From: JBGPIK01 sp041484845
GTDB taxonomy: Bacteria; Desulfobacterota; Binatia; UBA9968
Direction: 5' to 3'
Assembly: GCA_041484845.1 (NCBI GenBank)
Contig: JBGPIK010000035.1
Coordinates: 1 to 29,035 of the forward strand
Length of the DNA: 29,035 nucleotides
Positions 1 to 6,039 of this stretch are shown in pieces. The notes under the pieces are model-generated. The model was not told where the DNA came from, ran no database searches, and saw only the letters and a program-made list of their open reading frames with translations. Position numbers and translations under genes: made by a program. Each line of letters starts with the position of its first letter. Within the stretch, counting starts at the first letter, position 1.

Positions 1-138
1 AATGGCCACGATCTGTTGGTCCGAGAGCGCAGAGAGGTTGGCCAAGGTGCGCTTGCGGACTCGGGGGCCCTCACGGAACGATTCGCGCAGCAGGTAAGCC
101 GGGCGCGAATCCCGGTTCGGGACCACATCAATATGCAT
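1..138 (-). CDS. IS1634-type transposase, N-terminal fragment cut by the window edge
   Basis: An open minus-strand frame of 46 codons runs off the left edge. It begins MHIDVVPNRDSRPAYLLRES and continues with REGPRVRKRTLANLS. The order 'PNR-S-PA-LLRES-REG-VRKRTLANLS' is the conserved start of IS1634/IS4-type DDE transposases, which would cut and paste the element. The catalytic DDE region lies outside the window, so completeness cannot be judged. An in-frame ATG at 156 is an alternative start. ATG 138 is preferred because family members begin just before the PNR motif. Neither start has a good ribosome binding site. The IS end should lie between about 160 and 340, but its terminal repeat cannot be located from one end. 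Confidence 0.8.
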   Translation of the reverse strand, partial: MHIDVVPNRDSRPAYLLRESFREGPRVRKRTLANLSALSDQQIVAI

Positions 139-144
139 GGGTGC

Positions 145-159
145 ATTATGCCGCATAAT
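145..159. repeat. 15-nt palindrome upstream of the transposase
   Basis: ATTATGC-C-GCATAAT is a perfect inverted repeat with a one-base centre, just upstream of the preferred transposase start. It overlaps the alternative ATG at 156. It could be an operator or part of the element end; nothing in the sequence decides between these. Confidence 0.4.
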
Positions 160-456
160 ACATGCAATGCCAACCGCTATACATGGCTACATTATGACAT
201 AACAAAATACACCCAACTGCCTGACCTGTCTTGCCTTTATTGCCCTTAGAGGATTAAAGTAAGAAGGAATTTCAGGTTAGACCGGTTGTGGAGCTTCTAC
301 AGTGTGTTCTGCGGCCGTGGCAGGGAGTGGTTTTGATCGGATGCACAAAGGCCTGACCAGTTAGATACCGGTCAGGCCTTTATCATTTTTGTGTTATGAA
401 AAGAAACGAAAGCGGTCGAGCTCCTGAATCGAAGCCGGGTTCTTGTTCGACCTCGA
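157..456. other. Intergenic region, IS flank and terminator
   Basis: No supported gene lies between the transposase start and the DUF5666 gene. The stretch must hold the end of the IS1634-type element and it contains the hairpin at 347-381. A plus-strand frame at 16-249 overlaps the transposase antisense and has no family signature. Confidence 0.5.
347..390. terminator. Strong rho-independent terminator, probably bidirectional
   Basis: AAAGGCCTGACC (347-358) pairs perfectly over 12 bp with GGTCAGGCCTTT (370-381), with an 11-nt loop. On the plus strand it is followed by ATCATTTTT. Read from the minus strand, the stem itself ends in CCTTT and lies about 75 nt past the stop of the DUF5666 gene, which it most likely terminates. 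The U-tract is better on the plus strand, so it may work in both directions. Confidence 0.85.
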
Positions 457-1548
457 TCAGTCCCCTCCACCTCCGTCCCCACCTCCACCATCGCCGCCGT
501 CCCCACTTTCCGTTCCCGCTTCGATCTCCTTAGCCACCATCGTCACGATGTTGTACTCCGCGCTCGCCGGATCGCCGACTTGGAGATCTGCAAGAAGAGC
601 CGTGGCATCATTACGTTCAATTTTGGTGCTGGCATCCACGATCAGAGTCACCGAGACACCACCAGAATTGGTGATCGTAACGGTGCAGGGCCCCGGAATG
701 AGAAGAGTGCATGACACTGTGTCTAGAGCAGTGATTATGCCCTCGATTTCTGCGTCATCCTCTTCGCTATCGGCCTCGATGCGGAATGCATCAAGTGTCG
801 TGGGGTCATATTCCGCGTCGACCAACATGCCGACGGTGAGATCCGTGATCGTCGCAATTGCATCGTTGACTTCTATTACCGTATTCGCCGTTATGTTGAG
901 CGTTATGTTCGCACCACCGCCCTTGGGGGCAATAGTAATCGTCGCGGGTGTCACGGGAGGACTTCCCGGATTCACGGCCACAATGGTTCCATTGACCTCG
1001 CTCTCTTCCGGACCGTCGGCTTGGATATCTAAGGCTTGCGTCCCTGAAGACGCCGATTTAGCCGACGGGCTCATAACATGAGACGTTACGGTGTCGAACA
1101 AGGTCAAGGACTTGAGCGACGAGATCTTCCCGTTTCGCACCATTCGGGTCTGTCCGCTGGTATTTAGCTTCTTCTTCGAAATCTGCACAGTCCCCGTGCC
1201 GGAACTCACCCCTGCGACACCGCCCTGAACCGTGCTGGCCGCAGGTCCTACAGCGCTGATTTGAATTGCGTTACTGGAGCTATCGGCAACAGCGTTAACC
1301 TGGTCACCCAGCACTAAGCCGGTCAGAGGCACTGATTTGTTGTTGCGGCGAATCTTAGTTTTACGCGTAACGTTCAAAGAGGTGAGCGTGCCGAGAGTGT
1401 CTTTTAACGTTACCGTGCGTGCTGTTGCGTCGATCGTGTATACCGTGCCGCTTAGCTTGATCGACCCCGCCGCCTCGATTTGCGTCGCTGGCATGTCGAA
1501 GCCAACCAGGAGAATCAACGCCCCGATAATCCTTGCTTTGCTCAACAT
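457..1548 (-). CDS. Exported DUF5666-repeat protein
   Basis: A 363-aa secreted protein. The start at 1548 (MLSKARIIGALILL) is chosen because GGAGAA sits 6 nt upstream. The longer frame from 1596 adds 16 residues ahead of the signal peptide. A signal peptide (about residues 1-27) is followed by four tandem beta-rich repeats of the pattern 'G-V-x-D-x-x-x-x-TVTL ... T-I-R-N-D ... L-x-x-GD-V-x-A-x-Y'. This pattern is typical of DUF5666, a family of exported proteins without a known biochemical role. The fourth repeat carries two cysteines (VSC...GPC) that could form a disulfide. The C-terminus is a low-complexity Gly/Asp tail after repeat four. The gene stands alone, with a hairpin terminator downstream. 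Periplasmic or surface location is inferred from the signal peptide. Confidence 0.8.
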   Translation of the reverse strand: MLSKARIIGALILLVGFDMPATQIEAAGSIKLSGTVYTIDATARTVTLKDTLGTLTSLNVTRKTKIRRNNKSVPLTGLVLGDQVNAVADSSSNAIQISAVGPAASTVQGGVAGVSSGTGTVQISKKKLNTSGQTRMVRNGKISSLKSLTLFDTVTSHVMSPSAKSASSGTQALDIQADGPEESEVNGTIVAVNPGSPPVTPATITIAPKGGGANITLNITANTVIEVNDAIATITDLTVGMLVDAEYDPTTLDAFRIEADSEEDDAEIEGIITALDTVSCTLLIPGPCTVTITNSGGVSVTLIVDASTKIERNDATALLADLQVGDPASAEYNIVTMVAKEIEAGTESGDGGDGGGGDGGGGD

Positions 1549-1987
1549 CGAATATTCTCCTTCCGTGAAATTAAGTCGAAACTTGAGGCCTGTCAAAACA
1601 CCAATAGGCGGTCAGCCAGGCCTCTAAATGGTACGTGAGTTTGTGGTCGGCTTCGGAATAAGCAATACAAGTGCCGATCATTACCTGAAGCAAGAGACCT
1701 CACGTCCAGCAGAGCATAAGACGTGTCATTCTCAGTCAAAACAGACCTGCTGTTGGGTTCAAAGCGTCACACCAAATCAGCGTCAGCGTAATTTCGGTAG
1801 CAACAACGACACACGAACGTCTGACTCGGCGAGTTTTTCGTTAGCAAAAGTTCTTTTTTGTTTGCAAGGACCTTAGGCTCCCGTCCAGTATCAGCTGAAG
1901 TTAGACTGCAGGGAAAAGGAGGCACTATAGTAGGGAAAAGGAGACATTCTCGTTTTCGAATCATCGAGCAACATGTTGCCTCGGGCT
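1549..1987. other. Intergenic region with a short direct repeat
   Basis: This stretch is the DUF5666 upstream region on one side and the 3' end of the binding-protein genes on the other. The 12-mer AGGGAAAAGGAG occurs at 1910-1921 and 1932-1943. Open frames on both strands (1628-1876 and 1767-1991) lack a ribosome binding site and any recognisable signature. I see no clear terminator. Confidence 0.4.
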
Positions 1988-2986
1988 TCACTTCCCCCCA
2001 TACCGCTTCGCCATTTCATTAAAGAAGCCTTCCTTCTCCAGTTCCTGAAGGAAGCTCAGATCGACAAACTGCTCGGGTTTGGCGTTTTTCGCTTGCGGTA
2101 TTTGCGGCGCGAGCATATCCAGCAGAAACTGAATGCCTTTGAGCGTAGGATACGGTTTCTTCGGAATCGTCTTGATATAGATCTGGTATGCGTTTTCGAG
2201 AAACTCAGGATCATTGTTGCGCATGAATTTCGCAAAGACTTTCTGGGCCTCCTTCTTGTTGGCGTAAATGAAATGGATGCCCTCGACGTACCCTTTCACC
2301 GCAGCTTTCACGATCTCCCGATTGCTCTGAATGAAGCTGCGTGAGGTGGCAAGCCCGTTCCCTTGAACCTCAACGCCCAGATCGCCAATCTGGAGGAGCT
2401 CGGTCAAACCCGCTTTTCTAGCCAAAGGCGCTGCCGAAGAGTTGAAGAATGAGGCATCGATTTTTCCTGAAACCAGAGCAGCGACGCGCTCCGGATCAAG
2501 ACCAGAGGATATGAGGGCTACGTCCCTGTTGGGCTCAAGCTTTAAATGTTTAAGAAGGATGCTCGACGCAAAGTGGGTGGCCGATCCGAAACCGGTTATA
2601 CCGATTTTTTTTCCTTTGAGCTGCTCCAGCTTGGTGATGCCGGGGCGGACGAACACGAAGAAATCATACTTGGTTTGCACCGCCGCGATCAGCGCCAGGT
2701 TATAGCCTTGCAAACCGGCTTGCACGACCGTGCCGATGTTCACGATCGGCGGGTCGCCGGCAGCCAATGCCTGAGTCGCTAGCTGTCCTCCGCGGAGCAG
2801 GATGGGTTCGACGTCCAGGCCATATTTTCTGAACAGTCCTTCCTCTTCGGCCACCCAAATATGGCTCTGCGTGGTGCTAAGGGACGGATAGCCGATCCTG
2901 ATTTTTTTTGTCTCCTGCGCGACTCCTCTAGTCGTGGCAGTTAACAGGAGAAAGAGACAAATCGGAATCAGCTTGATTGCCATCAT
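1988..2986 (-). CDS. NMT1/THI5-like periplasmic solute-binding protein (copy 1)
   Basis: A periplasmic binding protein of the NitT/TauT/SsuA type that would capture a small organic or sulfonate-like ligand for an ABC importer. The start at 2986 (MMAIKLIPICLFLLL) gives a clean Sec signal peptide ending near 'GVAQ'; a longer frame from 3034 would overlap the preceding gene. The mature protein begins KKIRIGYPSLS and continues with the typical 'HIWVAEEEGLFRKYGLDVEP' helix, 'AGDPPIVNIG', 'LKGKKIGITGFGSATH' and 'VEQNG/VQGNGLATS' segments of NMT1/THI5-fold proteins. There is no lipobox. The gene lies 16 nt after its paralog (3003-4028) and is probably cotranscribed with it. No permease or ATPase gene is nearby, so the transport partner and ligand are unknown. 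Its last 90 bp are almost identical to the end of its neighbour. Confidence 0.85.
   Translation of the reverse strand: MMAIKLIPICLFLLLTATTRGVAQETKKIRIGYPSLSTTQSHIWVAEEEGLFRKYGLDVEPILLRGGQLATQALAAGDPPIVNIGTVVQAGLQGYNLALIAAVQTKYDFFVFVRPGITKLEQLKGKKIGITGFGSATHFASSILLKHLKLEPNRDVALISSGLDPERVAALVSGKIDASFFNSSAAPLARKAGLTELLQIGDLGVEVQGNGLATSRSFIQSNREIVKAAVKGYVEGIHFIYANKKEAQKVFAKFMRNNDPEFLENAYQIYIKTIPKKPYPTLKGIQFLLDMLAPQIPQAKNAKPEQFVDLSFLQELEKEGFFNEMAKRYGGK
2000..2077. repeat. 78-bp identical tract, copy A (matches 3015-3092)
   Basis: Bases 2000-2077 are identical to 3015-3092 (offset 1015) and encode the C-termini of the two tandem binding proteins (…EQFVDLSFLQELEKEGFFNE…). Outside the tract the two genes differ at many synonymous sites. 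Recent gene conversion or homologous exchange is a likely cause. Confidence 0.85.
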
Positions 2987-3002
2987 GCGCTTTCGTCCCG
3001 CT

Positions 3003-4028
3003 TCACTTGGACGGATACCGCTTCGCCATTTCATTAAAGAAGCCTTCCTTCTCCAGTTCCTGAAGGAAGCTCAGATCGACAAACTGCTCGGGCCTGGCGT
3101 TTTTCGCCTGCGGCATCGTCGGCGCAAGCTGGTCGAGTAGAAACTGCAATCCCTTAAGCGTCGGATACGGTTTTTTCGGCGTCGTCTTCACGTAGGCCTG
3201 ATAAGAGCCTTCCAGAACTTCGGGATCGTCGGTGCGCATGTATTTGGCGAATGTCTTTTGCGCAGCCGCTTTGTTGTGAAAAATGAAATGGATCGCCTCG
3301 ACGTATCCCTTCAACGCAGCTTTGACGGTCTCTCTATTGCCTTTGATATAACTGCGAGTCGAGGCCAGACCATTGCCCTGGACTTCGACACCGAGATCAG
3401 GAAGATAAACTAACTCATTAAACCCCATTCTCCTGGCCACCGGAACGGTCGACGAGTTGAATACGGAGGCGTCAATTTTTCCTGCCGTCAACGCCGCGAC
3501 GCGCTCGGCGTCCGGCCCTCCCGGCACCAGCGTCATATCTTTGTTAGGATCGAGGTTCAGTTGCTTGGCAACAATCAGAGCCGCAAAGTGCGTTGCGGCC
3601 CCGTAACCGCTGATGCCGAGTCTTTTTCCCCTGAGTTGTTCCAGCCGCGTTATGCCGGAGCGGCCAAAGATGGTTGAATCATAGTAACTCTCGACCCCCG
3701 CAAGCAGCGCAAGGTTGAATCCTGACAAATTGGCTTGCACCACCTGGCCGATGCTCATGATCGGCGGATCGCCGGCCGCTAAGGCCTGAATCGCAAGCTG
3801 TCCGCCGCGAAGAAAAATCGGCTCTGCGTCAAGGCCGTACTTCTTAAAGAAACCTTCCTCTTTGGCGACCCAAATGTGGCTTTGTCGAAAGCCCAACGAC
3901 GGATAGCCAATGCGGACCTTCTTGAGTTCTTGACCGAAGGCCAAAGTATTGAGGATCGCGAACAGAAGGGCGCAACTCGCTACGTAGACACCCCTCTGCC
4001 CAAACCGTTTTCGCCTGTACCCTGACAT
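3003..4028 (-). CDS. NMT1/THI5-like periplasmic solute-binding protein (copy 2)
   Basis: A tandem paralog of the gene at 1988-2986, of about 341 aa. Three consecutive ATG codons (4034, 4031, 4028) follow AAGGAG. Only the third has a workable 6-nt spacing, so 4028 (MSGYRRKRFG) is preferred. A signal peptide with the core 'VASCALLFAILNTLAFG' precedes KKVRIGYPSLGFRQSHIWVA, the usual start of the binding lobe. Family blocks include 'EEGFFKKYGLDAEPIF', 'GGQLAIQALAAGDPPIM', 'LRGKRLGISGYGAATHFA' and 'DLGVEVQGNGLA'. It should be periplasmic. Similarity to copy 1 extends over the whole length, which indicates gene duplication with later divergence, except at the 3' end. Ligand specificity cannot be read from the sequence. 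Confidence 0.85.
   Translation of the reverse strand: MSGYRRKRFGQRGVYVASCALLFAILNTLAFGQELKKVRIGYPSLGFRQSHIWVAKEEGFFKKYGLDAEPIFLRGGQLAIQALAAGDPPIMSIGQVVQANLSGFNLALLAGVESYYDSTIFGRSGITRLEQLRGKRLGISGYGAATHFAALIVAKQLNLDPNKDMTLVPGGPDAERVAALTAGKIDASVFNSSTVPVARRMGFNELVYLPDLGVEVQGNGLASTRSYIKGNRETVKAALKGYVEAIHFIFHNKAAAQKTFAKYMRTDDPEVLEGSYQAYVKTTPKKPYPTLKGLQFLLDQLAPTMPQAKNARPEQFVDLSFLQELEKEGFFNEMAKRYPSK
3015..3092. repeat. 78-bp identical tract, copy B (matches 2000-2077)
   Basis: This is the partner of the tract at 2000-2077, at the 3' end of the upstream paralog. The identity stops within a codon or two of CTCGGG, where synonymous differences start. Confidence 0.85.
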
Positions 4029-4085
4029 CATCATCTCCTTCACGAATATTTATTGTTTTCTCTTGGACCTCGCGACGCGTCGCGC

Positions 4086-5087
4086 TTACTTTATTTTGTA
4101 ACCCAACTCTCTCGCCACCTCTTTAGCCAGACTGTCATCTGCGACATCGTCAAAGAGGACTGTTTTATCGGCGAAGCGCGCCTGAGACTTGACGGATTTC
4201 ACCAGATTGCCCATGGCTTCCGTAGTCGGAATACCGTCCACGCTTAAGCTCGTGATGTACACGTCGTAGGTCGCGGAAGCAATCACGCGGTCCATTTTCA
4301 GAGTTTGGGTCATAAGCTCGACGGTTTTCTCTTTGGATTTGCGGATCGCATCCTTGGCAAGCTGCAGCGCTCGAATCGTTTTTTTGACTTCACTCGGTTT
4401 ACTTTTGATCGTCTTTACGAGTGACGTGAGACCACCGCCCGGCATCTCCACTTGCGAGCCAATATCGAGAACTCTATGGAACCCCTTCTTTTCCGCGAAA
4501 AACAGCGCAGGAGGATTCAACGACGCCGCATCGACAAAGCCCGCCTCCAAGGATCGCGGCAGTTCTGCGGTCGGTACTGAAAATATGTGATAGTCTTTTG
4601 GGTTAGCGCCGACTTTCTCCAGAGCGACCATCAGGGCGATATGATTCGTCCCGCCGAGTCCCCCCGTAATGCCGATTTTTTTGCCTTTCAAATCCTGCAG
4701 TGCTTTGAATTGCGGCGATGTCATTACCCAATACGAGACGCGGCTGGAAGAGAACCAAACCGCCCGCAAGGGCAGCCCGCTCAGTGTCGCTGCCACCGAA
4801 CCCGGCCCGACGCCCGCGATGTAATTGATTTCTCCGGCGGCAATCGCAGGATTGGAAATCGCCGGATTCATCATAACGACCTCGACCTGCAAGCCTTGCT
4901 CGCGGAATAATCCCCACTCGCGCGCGGCGACGAGCGGAAGCGCCGTCAAACTCAAAGCCGAGTTGGCAATCCTAATTTTCGTCAGCGCGTCTTGAGCGTT
5001 GCTCGAGGAATTAAAAACGAATGGAAGAAAGAGGGCTTGGGCAAGAAAAAAATATCTACAGAGGAGCCGCGATGTTGTGTTCGCCAT
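4086..5087 (-). CDS. NMT1/THI5-like periplasmic solute-binding protein (copy 3, divergent)
   Basis: A third binding protein of the SsuA/NMT1 type, about 333 aa. ATG 5087 is preferred over the longer frame because AAGGA lies 7 nt upstream. The signal peptide has the core 'FFLAQALFLPFVF' and ends near 'SNAQ'. Mature landmarks are TKIRIANSALSLTALPLVAA, 'REWGLFREQGLQVEVV', 'INYIAGVGPGSVAATLSG', 'LKGKKIGITGGLGGTNH' and 'KEVARELGY' near the end. It is clearly diverged from the tandem pair downstream, so its ligand may differ. It is separated from copy 2 by 57 nt and is likely in the same transcription unit. A perfect 7-bp inverted repeat lies upstream at 5117-5140. No transporter membrane component is encoded here. 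Confidence 0.85.
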   Translation of the reverse strand: MANTTSRLLCRYFFLAQALFLPFVFNSSSNAQDALTKIRIANSALSLTALPLVAAREWGLFREQGLQVEVVMMNPAISNPAIAAGEINYIAGVGPGSVAATLSGLPLRAVWFSSSRVSYWVMTSPQFKALQDLKGKKIGITGGLGGTNHIALMVALEKVGANPKDYHIFSVPTAELPRSLEAGFVDAASLNPPALFFAEKKGFHRVLDIGSQVEMPGGGLTSLVKTIKSKPSEVKKTIRALQLAKDAIRKSKEKTVELMTQTLKMDRVIASATYDVYITSLSVDGIPTTEAMGNLVKSVKSQARFADKTVLFDDVADDSLAKEVARELGYKIK

Positions 5088-5116
5088 GTTTGGTCCTTGC
5101 GACGGCAATATAAATC

Positions 5117-5140
5117 ATTAGGTTGCCTATAATACCTAAT
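5117..5140. promoter_or_regulatory. Inverted repeat upstream of binding-protein copy 3
   Basis: ATTAGGT (5117-5123) and ACCTAAT (5134-5140) form a perfect dyad around a 10-nt AT-rich centre, 30-53 nt upstream of the start codon at 5087. On the minus strand the centre holds TATTAT, a possible -10. The position fits an operator overlapping the promoter. No known binding consensus is recognised. Confidence 0.4.
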
Positions 5141-5194
5141 CCGCTGCCTTGATCCGCAAGAGAACACAGGCATCAGGCGCCGGTAAACTTTGTC

Positions 5195-5662
5195 TCATTC
5201 TTCTTCGCCGAGCATCGTCCCCCGGCAACGTCGCGCGCCGCAGAAGCAGGCGTGCTCGTGCTTCGCCACCGCAGTATGCGGCTCGCCAAGTTGCAAATTG
5301 TAATCATAGCTGAGCTCCTCACCGGGTCGGATAAACCGGCCGGCCTCGATGAAAATGCGGTCCTTGTCGTCGGCAATCTCGCAGTTGGGCGCGCACGAGT
5401 GGTTGATCCAGCGCGCCGAGTTACCGCGTCGAGTGGCATCGATCACGATTTCATCGTTGACCGTGAAAAGCATGGTGTGCGGCGAGTTGGCGTGTAACTC
5501 ATTATAGCGCTCGTCCGCTTCTTCATGGGAAATGCGCTCGCCCTTGTATTCGATGATGCGAGTGCCTTTGGGAATCGCCGCCAGCGCGAACACGCCCCTT
5601 CCATGAATTGACGATCGACGCACGATAAAACGTCTTCGCGTTGTTTTTGCTGTTTGTGCCAT
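5195..5662 (-). CDS. SET-domain protein lysine methyltransferase-like protein
   Basis: A 155-aa protein that is essentially one SET domain plus a post-SET motif. SET domains transfer a methyl group from S-adenosylmethionine to protein lysines. Visible motifs are G21RGVFA (SAM-binding turn), N87HSCAPNC (SAM site and pseudoknot), GEELSYDY at 114-121 (pseudoknot with catalytic Tyr) and a cysteine cluster C139-C141-C146 matching the zinc-binding post-SET CxCG…C motif. All key elements are present, so it looks active. A basic N-terminus (TTRRRFIVRRS) precedes the domain. The substrate is unknown; bacterial members are scattered and some act on ribosomal or DNA-binding proteins. The gene lies between the binding-protein and hyu genes on the same strand, with a 107-nt gap downstream and the structured element 5689-5898 just upstream, possibly in its leader. 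Confidence 0.9.
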   Translation of the reverse strand: MAQTAKTTRRRFIVRRSSIHGRGVFALAAIPKGTRIIEYKGERISHEEADERYNELHANSPHTMLFTVNDEIVIDATRRGNSARWINHSCAPNCEIADDKDRIFIEAGRFIRPGEELSYDYNLQLGEPHTAVAKHEHACFCGARRCRGTMLGEEE

Positions 5663-5688
5663 GACTAAGAATGAACCTTTTAAACCCT

Positions 5689-5898
5689 AATCCGACGCTC
5701 TTTCGGACCAGCGAGGGCCGTGAGCCCTACAACCGTGGGCAATGGGACAGTGCCTTGAGGGGCCCCCCCCCGCAAGCCACCTGGGGTGATATTCCAGACG
5801 GCCGGGGCCTTCACGCAACCTCTACGCTCAAGTGCCCACGGCTTCCGGTCTCACGCCCCTCGCTGACCGGTGATACTCCGTGAGAATTTCGTCGGATT
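5689..5898. other. Nested inverted-repeat element: structured RNA or MITE-like sequence
   Basis: About 210 nt folds on itself through nested pairings: AATCCGAC (5689-5696) with GTCGGATT (5891-5898); CAGCGAGGG (5709-5717) with CCCTCGCTG (5857-5865); CGTGAG (5719-5724) with CTCACG (5850-5855); CCGTGGGCA (5733-5741) with TGCCCACGG (5833-5841); and CTTGAG (5754-5759) with CTCAAG (5827-5832). An inner GGCCCC (5761-5766) can pair with GGGGCC (5814-5819). The element lies between the stop of hyuB and the start of the SET gene. It could be a leader RNA of the SET gene, an independent small RNA or a palindromic non-autonomous element. It matches no RNA family I recognise. No coding frame in it is credible. 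Confidence 0.7.
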
Positions 5899-5944
5899 AC
5901 GGTTAACTCTAACCTGAACACCGAAAGTTACAAGCCCAAGAGCG

Positions 5945-5968
5945 TGGAGTAGTGGAGTAATGGAGTGA
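5945..5968. repeat. Three tandem copies of a TGGAGTRR octamer
   Basis: TGGAGTAG, TGGAGTAA and TGGAGTGA follow each other directly in the gap downstream of hyuB. Three short units are too few and too short for a CRISPR; this is a simple intergenic repeat. Confidence 0.6.
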
Positions 5969-6039
5969 TGCGTTTGAAACCAACACTCGCAGACTCTATC
6001 ACACTCCGCGCGGCTCAGCCGTATCACGTTGAGAGTTTG

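Larger units (their letters stand above)
5663..6039. other. Intergenic region between the SET gene and hyuB
   Basis: This 377-nt gap has no supported gene. It contains the nested inverted-repeat element at 5689-5898 and the short tandem repeat at 5945-5968. A plus-strand frame at 5671-5883 simply reads through the palindrome. Confidence 0.5.

Noticed and set aside
16..249. 77-codon plus-strand frame at the left edge
   Set aside because: It is antisense to the transposase N-terminus, which has a clear family signature, and its tail is an IS flank.
443..1627. Plus-strand frames opposite the DUF5666 gene
   Set aside because: The minus strand has a signal peptide, repeats and a ribosome binding site; the plus frames are shadows.
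1628..1991. Short frames on both strands downstream of the binding-protein genes
   Set aside because: No ribosome binding site, no signature, low-complexity composition.
5671..5883. 70-codon frame inside the structured element
   Set aside because: It reads across the palindrome; its composition follows the inverted repeats and it has no start signal.
5689..5898. Integron attC site
   Set aside because: The outer arms do not contain the GTTRRRY/RYYYAAC core pair, and no integrase or cassette is near.
5945..5968. CRISPR array
   Set aside because: Units are 8 bp and directly adjacent with no spacers.
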